This document shows positions 8,833-16,421 of a stretch of 48,785 bases of DNA, piece after piece (the first letter of the stretch is position 1; the number at the start of each line of letters is the position of its first letter). This DNA comes from Oscillospiraceae bacterium. GTDB lineage: Bacteria; Bacillota; Clostridia; Oscillospirales; Oscillospiraceae. The stretch lies in assembly GCA_017403885.1 (NCBI GenBank), contig JAFRDM010000037.1, positions 1 through 48,785 on the forward strand, read 5' to 3'. The notes beneath the pieces were generated by a model that saw nothing but the letters and a program-made list of their open reading frames with translations, searched no databases and was not told the DNA's origin. The translations under genes were made by a program, and so were the position numbers.

Positions 8833-9558
8833 ATGAAAAAGTTTCTTGCACTGCTTCTCGCCGTGATGATGGTCCTCAGCCTCGCCGCCTGCGGCAAGGC
8901 CGCCGAGAAGGATATCTTCGCCAAGGGCGAGGGCGTCATGACCCACGAGCAGTTTATCGCCGCCGAGGAAGGCAGCCGCGTCACGGTCGAAGCCTTCGTC
9001 CAGGGCCATCAGAGCTGGTGGGACAACAAGATCACCGTCTACGCGCAGGACAAGGACGGCGGTTATTTCTTCTATGATATGGCCTGCTCCGAGGCCGACG
9101 CCGCCAAGCTCGTCCCCGGCACGAAGATCAAGGTCACCGGCGACAAGGGCGTTTGGGCCGGCCAGATCGAGGTCATGGACGCCACCTTCGAGTTTGAGGA
9201 CGGCAGCTGGGTCGCCCCCGCGCTCGACATCGCCAAGCTCCTCGGCACGCCCGAGCTGGAGAGCCACATGACCGAGTTCGTCTCCGTCTCCGGCGCGAAG
9301 ATCGCCGACAAGGGCAACGGCGCCGCCTTCTTCTACAACTGGGACGGCTCCGGCGCCGACGGCGACGACCTCTACTTCGACATCGAGATCAACGGCGGCA
9401 CCTATACCTTTGTCGTCCGCCGCTACCTCACCGCTCCCGGCAGCGAGGTCTACGAGGCCGTGAAGAACCTCAAGGTCGGCGACACCGTCGACATCGAGGG
9501 CTTCCTCTACTGGTACGAGGGACCGCAGCCCCACATCAGCTCCATCACCGTCAAGTAA
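8833..9558 (+). CDS. Lipoprotein with two probable OB-fold-like domains, function unknown
   Basis: A 241-residue product starts with a lipoprotein signal (MKKFLALLLAVMMVLSLAAC; lipobox LAAC, Cys about 20). The mature part seems to repeat one design: an EGSRVTVEAFVQG...KITVYAQDKDGGYFFYDM...LVPGTKIKVTG strand set at about 50-110, and a second HMTEFVSVSGAKI...LKVGDTVDIEGFLYWYEG set at about 145-235. Such strand patterns suit OB-like folds binding nucleic acid or small ligands, but the role here is unknown. It has its own promoter and a strong hairpin after it, so it is a single-gene unit. Confidence 0.7.
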   Translation: MKKFLALLLAVMMVLSLAACGKAAEKDIFAKGEGVMTHEQFIAAEEGSRVTVEAFVQGHQSWWDNKITVYAQDKDGGYFFYDMACSEADAAKLVPGTKIKVTGDKGVWAGQIEVMDATFEFEDGSWVAPALDIAKLLGTPELESHMTEFVSVSGAKIADKGNGAAFFYNWDGSGADGDDLYFDIEINGGTYTFVVRRYLTAPGSEVYEAVKNLKVGDTVDIEGFLYWYEGPQPHISSITVK

Positions 9559-9573
9559 AACTGAAATAACAGC

Positions 9574-9611
9574 CAAATCGCCGGTTCTCCGACAGGAGAA
9601 CCGGCGATTTG
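9574..9611. terminator. Hairpin between convergent genes, probable bidirectional terminator
   Basis: Perfect 17-bp arms at 9574-9590 and 9595-9611 with a GACA loop. The U tract is poor on the plus strand; on the minus strand the hairpin is followed by a T-rich GGCTGTTATTTC. It probably ends both the 8833 lipoprotein and the minus-strand nucleoside operon ending at 9700. Confidence 0.65.
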
Positions 9612-9699
9612 CATCGTGTCGTGATCGCAGAGAGATCGCAATGTCGTCGCATCAAGCTCTTTTTATTCCGAAGGCAGACAGCGAATACCGGGCGGGCGC

Positions 9700-10530
9700 T
9701 CAAATCAGCCTGGTGTTCAAAGCGCCGCCGCTCGCTTCGGCTATCTCATACAGGAGAGAGTCTTCGATGCGGTTGACGCGTTTCAGAGACGAGCCCTCGA
9801 CTATCAGATAAATTTGAGCGGCCTTGTCTATCGTCTCCATGAGCCCGAAGGCGTCGTCAAAGCTCCTGCCGCAGCAAAAGAGACCGTGGTGAGCCCACAG
9901 CACGGCATCGTGCGTCCGAATGAGCTCGGATGTGAGCGTACCGATCTGTGCGCCGCCGGGTATCATGGCGGGCACGACTCCGACCCCTTCCGGAAAAAGG
10001 AACGGGCATTCGATCATACTGGTCCACAGCGCTTTGGTTATTGTTTTTTCGTCGAGGGGAAGAAGAAAACTCAAAGCGATGACATGAGCGGGGTGAGCAT
10101 GATACATAACCCGGCATGCGCGGCCGGGCATGCCGGCGCGTGAGGAGAAGTTCAGAAGATGGCTCTCCAGCTCGCTGGTCGGTCTTCCGCCTTCCGACAG
10201 CCCCCAAACGACGCGATAGGACCGCGCGTCCTGCTCCAGGCGAATAAGGCACAGTTCTTTTTCCGGGTCGAGAGGGACGCTGCGCATAAAGCTGCCGCTG
10301 GCAGTCAGAAGAAAGTATTCTCCTCCCATCCCGCTCACCTCTGCCTCAAGCGGTACGGGCGGACCGGAGCAATTAAGATCAGGAAGCAGAGCAAGATCTT
10401 CCGGGCTGAGCCAGTAAGACAGGTTCCCTCCGTTCCTCTCGTGAAAACCCATGGCCGCGCCGTTGGCGCACAGCCGGATGAATTGTCTGACGAACGGAAG
10501 CTCCGTTAAGGGTACGTCAGGTCTTTTCAT
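9700..10530 (-). CDS. Class II aldolase, rhamnulose-1-phosphate aldolase (RhaD)-like
   Basis: The 276-residue protein is close in length and pattern to E. coli RhaD, a zinc enzyme splitting 1-phospho-ketoses into DHAP and an aldehyde. The GFHERNGGNLSYWL phosphate-binding region, catalytic Glu120 (PTSELESH), and zinc ligands H144, H146 and H215 (YHAHPAH, WAHHG) line up with E. coli E117, H141, H143 and H212. Start 10530 has GGGAG upstream and overlaps the LsrF-like gene by 14 bases. No rhamnose kinase or isomerase is nearby. In this operon the likely substrate is a pentulose 1-phosphate made by the MtnA-like isomerase; that is inference. FucA/DrdA-like specificity is the main alternative. Confidence 0.85.
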   Translation of the reverse strand: MKRPDVPLTELPFVRQFIRLCANGAAMGFHERNGGNLSYWLSPEDLALLPDLNCSGPPVPLEAEVSGMGGEYFLLTASGSFMRSVPLDPEKELCLIRLEQDARSYRVVWGLSEGGRPTSELESHLLNFSSRAGMPGRACRVMYHAHPAHVIALSFLLPLDEKTITKALWTSMIECPFLFPEGVGVVPAMIPGGAQIGTLTSELIRTHDAVLWAHHGLFCCGRSFDDAFGLMETIDKAAQIYLIVEGSSLKRVNRIEDSLLYEIAEASGGALNTRLI

Positions 10531-11407
10531 GTGAGATCTCCCGGAAAGCTTCCCATGCCTCAGCTGCCGACGCATCAGCGTGGACGATCATCGAAACAGC
10601 ACGCGCCATGGCGGCAGGACAGGCAGATTGGAATACGTTCCGGCCCATGTCAACGCCGGAGACGCCGCAGTCCATCGCACGTCTGACCATTTCGAGAGCG
10701 TCCTTCTCCGGCAGCTTTTTCCCGCCTGCGAGAACGATCGGCACAGGGCAGGCGGCTACGATCTCATCAAGCTCGTCGCAGAAGTAGCTTTTGACTATCT
10801 GCGCGCCGAGCTCGGCGATCATGCGGGTGGCCAGCTTGAAATAACGCGGTGTGCGTTCCATCTGCTTGCCTACGGCGACCACGCCGAGCGTGGGGATCCC
10901 GTATGTCAGCCCCTCGTTGATGCAGCGGCTGAGGTTGGAGATGCTTTCCTTTTCTCCGTCGGCTCCGATAAAAACCTGAACTGCCATCGCATCGGCGTCG
11001 AGCCGCAGAGCATCTTCAATGCCTACTGCCACGACTTCGTGACTCAGGTCGTCGTCAAGCACGGACGAACCCGAGCTGACGCGCAATGCGAGACCGCAGC
11101 GATTCCCGGATGGAACACAGGTGCGGAAAGCTCCCCGTGTGCCCATGAGGACGTCAACGCCGTCCATAAGCTCCGGAATCAAAAGGTCGAGACGTTCGAG
11201 CCCGCTTGTCGAGCCCATGAAGTAGCCGTGATCAAAGGCGAGCATAACGGTCTTCCCGTCATCCGGACGAAAGATGTGCGTCATGCGCCGCTGCATGCCC
11301 CAGTCCAGACCGCCGACGCCCTTTATCCCGCCCGGTAAGCGTCCGCCGGCGAAGGGGATCTCGGGACGGTAGTTTTTTGCCGTTTTCAATCCTTCTTTAT
11401 CAGCCAT
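10517..11407 (-). CDS. LsrF-like class I aldolase / 3-hydroxy-2,4-pentadione-5-phosphate thiolase homologue
   Basis: The product is 296 residues (E. coli LsrF 291). It shares LsrF landmarks: a GGLDWGMQ-R-IF opening, KTVMLAFDHGYFMGST-GLER, VPIVLAGGKKLPE-ALEM and GVSGVDMGRNVFQ. Lys206 in GAQIVKSYF lines up with the Schiff-base lysine K203 of LsrF. In E. coli LsrF ends AI-2 catabolism by moving acetyl to CoA and releasing DHAP. No lsrK, lsrG, lsrB or lsr-type importer is present, so AI-2 use is not supported here. It may be an aldolase or thiolase on a related five-carbon ketose phosphate. The start at 11407 has GAGGAA upstream. Confidence 0.85.
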   Translation of the reverse strand: MADKEGLKTAKNYRPEIPFAGGRLPGGIKGVGGLDWGMQRRMTHIFRPDDGKTVMLAFDHGYFMGSTSGLERLDLLIPELMDGVDVLMGTRGAFRTCVPSGNRCGLALRVSSGSSVLDDDLSHEVVAVGIEDALRLDADAMAVQVFIGADGEKESISNLSRCINEGLTYGIPTLGVVAVGKQMERTPRYFKLATRMIAELGAQIVKSYFCDELDEIVAACPVPIVLAGGKKLPEKDALEMVRRAMDCGVSGVDMGRNVFQSACPAAMARAVSMIVHADASAAEAWEAFREISHEKT

Positions 11408-11433
11408 GTTGTTCCTCATTTCTGTTTTTATTG

Positions 11434-11466
11434 ACACAGAGCCTACTTGAAAAGCAGGCTCTGTGT
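11434..11466 (-). other. Hairpin between the ECF S-component gene and the LsrF-like gene
   Basis: Perfect 11-bp arms (11434-11444, 11456-11466) with an 11-base loop. On the coding strand it is followed by CAATAAAAAC, not a U tract, so it is not a standard terminator. It could stabilise or mark processing between the transporter part and the aldolase part of the operon transcript. Confidence 0.5.
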
Positions 11467-11510
11467 GAGGATGGTTTTTCGGTTCGTGAATACGGCGGAA
11501 CGAGAGGGCC

Positions 11511-12299
11511 TTACTCCTCTTCGGGTTTCTCAAAAATGTCGGGACTGAGGCCCATGATACAGGAACCGATAACGGAGATGATGAGTGCGGGGAGGCTGAC
11601 CCATACAAGAGGCGTGCCGACCTGTGTCCCCTGTGCGCTCATGATGAGCGAAACGACGATCGCGACCAGGGGAGCCACGATCAGAAAGACGAGGCCAAGG
11701 GTATTGAATTTCATATTGGTGTTAAAGTCCTCGGGCTTCATGATGCTGGTAAAGGCGAGGCCCCACTTTTTAACGCGCATGCCGACAAGCGAGAGCACGG
11801 CGGCGCCGAGCACCAGCGGGAACAGACCGTTCGTGACGCCGATAATGCTGGCAAAGAGCGGATAAGGAAGCTGGCTGAACACAGCGCAGACACCGAAGCA
11901 AAGCCAGCACACGTCGCACAATGAGCCGCCGAGAGATCCGAGCAGGAAGCGAACGATCTTTTTGCCGTTCTCCGTTTTGGGTTCAACGTCTCCCTTTACC
12001 ATGTACCAGACCTTATACGGCACATAGGCAAAGAAAAAGTTTGCGATGAAGCCGAAGATCGACGCGACGCTCATCGATCCGAAGAAATCGCCGATGAGAT
12101 TGCCGATGGCGACACCCCATGCGCCCGCAGGCCCAAACAGAATGCCCATGACCGGGACGATGACGGTTGCGACTCGCACCTCAACGCTGAAGATGACAAC
12201 TGCCTTGAAAGGGATGAGAAGTGCCGCGTAAATAGCTGCGCAGATCGCCGTGAGGGTGATCATCTTGGGATACTTCCACATGGTAAAAATGTCTTTCAT
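11511..12299 (-). CDS. ECF transporter substrate-binding S component
   Basis: A 262-residue, very hydrophobic protein starting at ATG 12299 (GAGGAG upstream; a TTG at 12305 is too close to it). It opens with the ITLTAICAAIYAALLIPFKA helix. The segment GILFGPAGAWGVAIGNLIGDFFGSMS is typical of ECF S components that capture vitamins or other small molecules. The C-terminal part adds two helices, more than the usual six in total. It lies next to EcfT and shares the operon with a double ATPase, so a full dedicated importer is encoded. The operon context suggests a nucleoside as cargo; the S-component itself does not show it. Confidence 0.85.
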   Translation of the reverse strand: MKDIFTMWKYPKMITLTAICAAIYAALLIPFKAVVIFSVEVRVATVIVPVMGILFGPAGAWGVAIGNLIGDFFGSMSVASIFGFIANFFFAYVPYKVWYMVKGDVEPKTENGKKIVRFLLGSLGGSLCDVCWLCFGVCAVFSQLPYPLFASIIGVTNGLFPLVLGAAVLSLVGMRVKKWGLAFTSIMKPEDFNTNMKFNTLGLVFLIVAPLVAIVVSLIMSAQGTQVGTPLVWVSLPALIISVIGSCIMGLSPDIFEKPEEE

Positions 12300-12357
12300 T
12301 GTCAATACTCCTCTCTTTATTTTGCTTTTATCGCTTCTGCACCTCCGGTGCAGCTGC

Positions 12358-13137
12358 TCACAGCGCGTTGTAGACGGCGAACCAGCCGTTTGCCGAGATT
12401 ACGATCGAGCCGACTGAAAGCAGTATCGCGTATATGATCAGCGCCCAGTCGAGCCCGGAGAGCTGCAGCTCCATATAATTGCTTCTCTTTTTTGTGTAGC
12501 CGAACCCTTTTGCCTCCACGGCCATCGTCATCGTGTCTGCGGAGCGAAGGCCCAGCAGTATCGCAGGGACCACAAGCGGAACGGTTTTTTTGACCTTCAT
12601 CCAGAAGCCGCCGTTGTCGAGATCCAGCCCGCGTGATTTCTGCGCCGCGACGACGGTCATCGCTACGCCGGTAAGATGCGGAGTCATGCGCAGAGCGTTG
12701 GAAAAGGCAAAGGCGCCGCGGTATGGCAGCCCGAACTTCACACAGCCCTGAACAAGCTCTTCATTTCTGGTCGTCGACAGAAGGACGATCGCCATGATGA
12801 TGCTTGACATGGAGCGAAAGACAGAGGAAACGCCCTGACAGAGGTCTTCTTTTTTGATTATCCAGAACAAGGGCGTTGTGCCGGTGCCGAAGATGAGCCA
12901 AGACAGCAGGGTCATGATCGCAAGCGGGATAAGGATAACGCGAATCTTGTGGACGTTTTTCCATGATCTGGAGAAGGTTGTAAAAAGAAGGGTCTCAAAT
13001 ACGACGAATGCGCCGAGCCAGAGCTGCTCGACGAGAGCGGCGGAGGCAATGAAATGCGCCAAGGTCAGCAAAAGCTTCGTCCTGGGGTCAAGGCGATGAA
13101 CAAATGTGTTTCTGTCCAGATACAGGTACTTGCTCAT
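12358..13137 (-). CDS. ECF transporter transmembrane component EcfT
   Basis: This 259-residue membrane protein couples the ATPases to the S component. It starts with the EcfT pattern LDPRTKLLL and has the two coupling-helix motifs that dock on the ATPases, AQKSRG (165-170) and AVEAKG (206-211). The first is the usual A-x-x-x-R-G; the second has Lys in place of Arg. Six or so hydrophobic segments are visible. It sits between the S component and the MtnA-like gene, 15 bases from the latter. Confidence 0.9.
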   Translation of the reverse strand: MSKYLYLDRNTFVHRLDPRTKLLLTLAHFIASAALVEQLWLGAFVVFETLLFTTFSRSWKNVHKIRVILIPLAIMTLLSWLIFGTGTTPLFWIIKKEDLCQGVSSVFRSMSSIIMAIVLLSTTRNEELVQGCVKFGLPYRGAFAFSNALRMTPHLTGVAMTVVAAQKSRGLDLDNGGFWMKVKKTVPLVVPAILLGLRSADTMTMAVEAKGFGYTKKRSNYMELQLSGLDWALIIYAILLSVGSIVISANGWFAVYNAL

Positions 13138-13152
13138 GAGGCCACCTCCCGA

Positions 13153-14256
13153 TCAGATGATGGCGCCGTCCCGCACATACTCACCGAGACGCTCGGGCGG
13201 ATAGATCCCCTTGTCCGTCACGATGCCGGTTACAAACTCTGCCGGAGTACAATCAAAGGCGGGGTAAAAACCGTGCAGCTTTTCGTTGCGCGACGCGGTG
13301 CGGTGGGAAAGACAATACAGCACCTCGTTGCCGTCGCGGAGTTCGATCTCCACGTCCTCGGCCGTCTTCGATCCGGGGTCGGCGCCAAGACCGTAGGCGT
13401 AAAAGGGCAGATGATAATAATTCGCAAGCACGGCGGAGGGGAAAGTCCCGACCTTGTTGATGACGTCGCCCTTTTCGGTAATACGGTCCGCTCCGGCAAA
13501 GAAGATATCGATCTTCCCGCGCGACATCAGGTATCCGGGCATTCCATCGGTTATGAGCGTCGTGTCGAAGCCGATCTCCGAAATGCAGTCGGAGGTGAGG
13601 CGCGCGCCCTGAAGATACGGCCTCGTCTCACAGCAGAACGCCTTGACGTCGGTCTTTCCCTGACTCTCGAGGGCGAGATAGGTATATACGATACTTGCCT
13701 CAGCAAAGCAGTGAGTCAGAACGCCCTGCCCGTTCTCAACGAGTGATGCGGCAAAATTGCCGACGAAGTAATTGATCAGGTGATCGCGGCGGTAGAGCTC
13801 CGCCGTGCGCTCCCGCAGCACGGTCTCGGGATCCTTCCCCGCCTCGAGCGCTTCCCGGGCATAGTGAAGGAATTCCGAGGAGATATAGCGCACGTTGTTG
13901 TTGGTCGGTCTGGTCCTGGCTAACCTCGCACGTGCGTCTTCGAGCAGCGCCGCCGCCCGGTCGGGGGCGAGATCCTTGGCCAGCCTTGCGGCCTGCGTCA
14001 TTCCGCAGGCGACCGCAAAGGCGGGGCCGCCGCTTTGCGTCACCATTTTTTCGATCGCACGGGCCACATCGTCGTATGTGTCGCATCTTTCAAAGCGCCG
14101 CTCATGCGGATAACAGCGGCGGTCGAGTATATACACCGTTCCGCCGTCTTCATACCGGGCGACGTTTTCGGGCCTGAGCAAAAACGGGATCCTGTCTTCG
14201 TAAACGTCGTCCGGAATCGGGAGAAATTTCTTTTGTGCCTCGTTATATTGTGCCAT
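13153..14256 (-). CDS. MtnA-family aldose-1-phosphate isomerase (methylthioribose-1-phosphate isomerase-like)
   Basis: This 367-residue protein belongs to the MtnA / ribose-1,5-bisphosphate isomerase / eIF2B-alpha family, which opens 1-phospho-furanoses to 1-phospho-ketoses. Both catalytic residues are present: Cys183 in LTHCFAEA and Asp257 in FAGADRI. It also has CCETRPYLQGARLT, INKVGTFPSAVLANYY and YPAFDCTP-E...TDKG. Start ATG 14256 has AAAAGGAG upstream and overlaps the deaminase gene by 14 bases. No other methionine-salvage gene is nearby. With a nucleoside phosphorylase in the operon, ribose-1-phosphate or a 5-modified analogue is the likely substrate (inference). It could still act on methylthioribose-1-phosphate. 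Confidence 0.85.
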   Translation of the reverse strand: MAQYNEAQKKFLPIPDDVYEDRIPFLLRPENVARYEDGGTVYILDRRCYPHERRFERCDTYDDVARAIEKMVTQSGGPAFAVACGMTQAARLAKDLAPDRAAALLEDARARLARTRPTNNNVRYISSEFLHYAREALEAGKDPETVLRERTAELYRRDHLINYFVGNFAASLVENGQGVLTHCFAEASIVYTYLALESQGKTDVKAFCCETRPYLQGARLTSDCISEIGFDTTLITDGMPGYLMSRGKIDIFFAGADRITEKGDVINKVGTFPSAVLANYYHLPFYAYGLGADPGSKTAEDVEIELRDGNEVLYCLSHRTASRNEKLHGFYPAFDCTPAEFVTGIVTDKGIYPPERLGEYVRDGAII

Positions 14257-14701
14257 CTTGTACTCCTTTTTTCTCAAACAGTTCCTCAAACGGCGAGCAA
14301 AGCGGAGAACCGTCAAGATCGTAGGCCGGCAACAGTTCGGCGGCTGTCATGATAAGGACTTTTGACTTGTCCGGATTGGACATGATCACCTCGATATCCG
14401 GCCCATAGTCTATGATCGCCTGGCGGCAGAGTCCACAGGGCGCAAGCGGGTATTCGGCGTCAGAAACGACGGCCACCGCCGCAAAGTCCCGGTATCCCAA
14501 AGAAACCGCCTTCGTTATGGCGCAGCGTTCGGCACAGATAGACTCATACATGTTGCTCTGCTCGGCGTTGCAGCCGGTTATGATCTCGCCGGAACGCATC
14601 AGGAGCGCCGCGCCGACGTGAAAGCCTGAGAGGGGCACTCTTGCGTTTTTTCTGGCTTCCGCGGCCATGCCTATCAGAATATCGGCCGTGTTTCTATCCA
14701 T
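14243..14701 (-). CDS. cdd: Cytidine deaminase
   Basis: The 152-residue product is a small tetrameric-type cytidine deaminase converting cytidine or deoxycytidine to the uridine form. Zinc-site motifs are ICAERCAI (catalytic Glu with Cys ligand) and PCGLCRQ (two Cys ligands), with FHVGAALL near the N-terminus. The usual NIENASYG substrate loop is altered to NAEQSNMYES, which may hint at changed substrate preference. Start ATG 14701 lies within the end of the ATPase gene (8-base overlap), indicating coupled translation. A 5'-modified cytidine could be the true substrate. Confidence 0.9.
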   Translation of the reverse strand: MDRNTADILIGMAAEARKNARVPLSGFHVGAALLMRSGEIITGCNAEQSNMYESICAERCAITKAVSLGYRDFAAVAVVSDAEYPLAPCGLCRQAIIDYGPDIEVIMSNPDKSKVLIMTAAELLPAYDLDGSPLCSPFEELFEKKGVQDGTI

Positions 14702-16406
14702 TTTCCGTCCCCCTTTCAAGCACTTCAAGCGCATCCTCGACGCATGTGAACGTGCAGCCCAGCCGGTTGCCGATCTGCGTGATCTGGGGCGGCTTCAAAT
14801 GCAGGGAAATGAGCTGCTCCTCGTTTGCAAACACTTCGCGTACCGGACCGTCCATGAGCACATGGCTGTCGTTCATGATCACGGCGCGGTGCGCGTACTG
14901 GCTTGCGACCCACATGGTGTGCGTGATGATGATGACGGTGCGGCCGCTCTCGTTGAGAGACTTCAGCAGCTCCATTACGCCGCATTGCTCCTTGTAGTCA
15001 AGACCGGTCGTTGGCTCGTCGAGTATAAGGATCTTTGGCTTCATCGCGAGAACCGAGGCGATGGCGACGCGCTGACGCTCGCCTTTTGTAAGGCTGAAGG
15101 GATCCTCCTTTTCACGGCCCTCCAGGTCTACCGCGCGCAGCGCGTCCTGAACGGACTGTTTCAGCTCGTCCTCCGGCATTTTGTAGTTGCGCGGTCCGAA
15201 TGACACCTCATCCCAGATCGTCTCGGCAAATATCTGATGATCCGGGTTTTGAAAAACATATCCGATATAGCGGCTGAGATTGAAAATGCCGGTTTCGACC
15301 TCGTGGCCGTAGACAGTGATCTTGCCGGAGGTTTTTTTCAGCAGACCGTTGAGCTGCTTGGCGAGCGTCGTTTTACCGCTGCCGTTCTGGCCCATGATAG
15401 CGAGGAATTCGCCTTCCCGCACCTCCAGATTGACATGATCCACGGCGTTGCGGGCCGTGTCAGGATAGCGGAAGCAGACATCCTCCACACGGATCACCCG
15501 CTCGCCGTAGCGCTGCTCACGGGCCTTTTCGGCAGCAACGAGGGCGTTGTATTTTTCTTTGTTTATGCGGTATCCTTCTGACAGGAGCCTCTCGACACAC
15601 TCGTCGACCCGGAGGGCCGTGGGTTCCAGCCCGAGCGCCGCCTGCAGCTCGCAGGCGCCCAGGGGCATGACGCCCTTTTCTTTGATCAGAGCGGCTTTCG
15701 TCAGTATTTCCGATGGCGTTCCGTCAAGCTCTATCCGGCCGTCGACAACCAAAACGATGCGATTTGCCTTGATCAGCTCCTCAACCTCGTGTTCGACGCA
15801 GATGATCGTCAGATCGCCGTCACGGCGAAGACTGTCGGCAACGTCGATCACCATTTGCTTGCCCACCGGGTCGAGGTCTGTCGTCGGCTCGTCAAGTACG
15901 AGAATGTCCGAGTGGAACGCGAGTGCGGACGCGATCGCGAGCCGCTGCTTTTCACCGCCGGAGAGGGAGGAGGGCTCTCTTTTCTGGAATCCGGACAGAC
16001 CGACCATTTCCATGCACTCATCGACTCTTCTGCGGATCTCTTCGCTTGGCAGCCCCAGGTTTTCCGGCCCGAACGCCACGTCGAGAGCGGCGTTCGTACA
16101 GAAGAGCTGGGCCTCAAAGTCCTGGAATACCATCGAGACGGTGCTGCAGAGCTGATAGGGACGGTTGTCAGCCGTATCGAAGCCCTTTACGATCACGCGC
16201 CCGCTTTTTTTGCCCTTTGTATCATGGGGAACAAGCCCGTTGAGCGACATACAGAGCGTGGATTTTCCGGCGAGCGAAGGCCCGATCACTGCAACAAAGT
16301 CGCCTTTTTCGACTTCAAGATTGATTCCCTTGAGCGCTTCGACCTTTTTTTTCGGATATGTGAAATGCAGATCCTCAATGCGAATGATCGGATGATCTCT
16401 TTCCAT
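14694..16406 (-). CDS. ECF transporter double ATPase (fused EcfA-EcfA')
   Basis: The 570-residue protein holds two ATP-binding cassettes in one chain, where most Firmicutes use separate EcfA1 and EcfA2. Cassette 1: Walker A GPSLAGKST (42-50), signature LSGGEKQR (148-155), Walker B LVLDEP (169-174). Cassette 2: Walker A GQNGSGKTT (339-347), signature LTKGERQR (439-446), Walker B ILILDEP (459-465). The second signature is degenerate (TKG for SGG), so the two ATP sites probably differ. About 45 residues link the halves. It serves the EcfT and S component of the same operon. Confidence 0.92.
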   Translation of the reverse strand: MERDHPIIRIEDLHFTYPKKKVEALKGINLEVEKGDFVAVIGPSLAGKSTLCMSLNGLVPHDTKGKKSGRVIVKGFDTADNRPYQLCSTVSMVFQDFEAQLFCTNAALDVAFGPENLGLPSEEIRRRVDECMEMVGLSGFQKREPSSLSGGEKQRLAIASALAFHSDILVLDEPTTDLDPVGKQMVIDVADSLRRDGDLTIICVEHEVEELIKANRIVLVVDGRIELDGTPSEILTKAALIKEKGVMPLGACELQAALGLEPTALRVDECVERLLSEGYRINKEKYNALVAAEKAREQRYGERVIRVEDVCFRYPDTARNAVDHVNLEVREGEFLAIMGQNGSGKTTLAKQLNGLLKKTSGKITVYGHEVETGIFNLSRYIGYVFQNPDHQIFAETIWDEVSFGPRNYKMPEDELKQSVQDALRAVDLEGREKEDPFSLTKGERQRVAIASVLAMKPKILILDEPTTGLDYKEQCGVMELLKSLNESGRTVIIITHTMWVASQYAHRAVIMNDSHVLMDGPVREVFANEEQLISLHLKPPQITQIGNRLGCTFTCVEDALEVLERGTENG

Positions 16407-16421
16407 GTTCTTTTCCTCTGC

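Noticed and set aside
9700-14256. Rhamnose catabolism or methionine salvage as the operon's role
   Set aside because: There is no rhamnose isomerase or kinase, and no MtnN, MtnK, MtnB, MtnD or MtnW. The pyrimidine deaminase and phosphorylase point to nucleosides.
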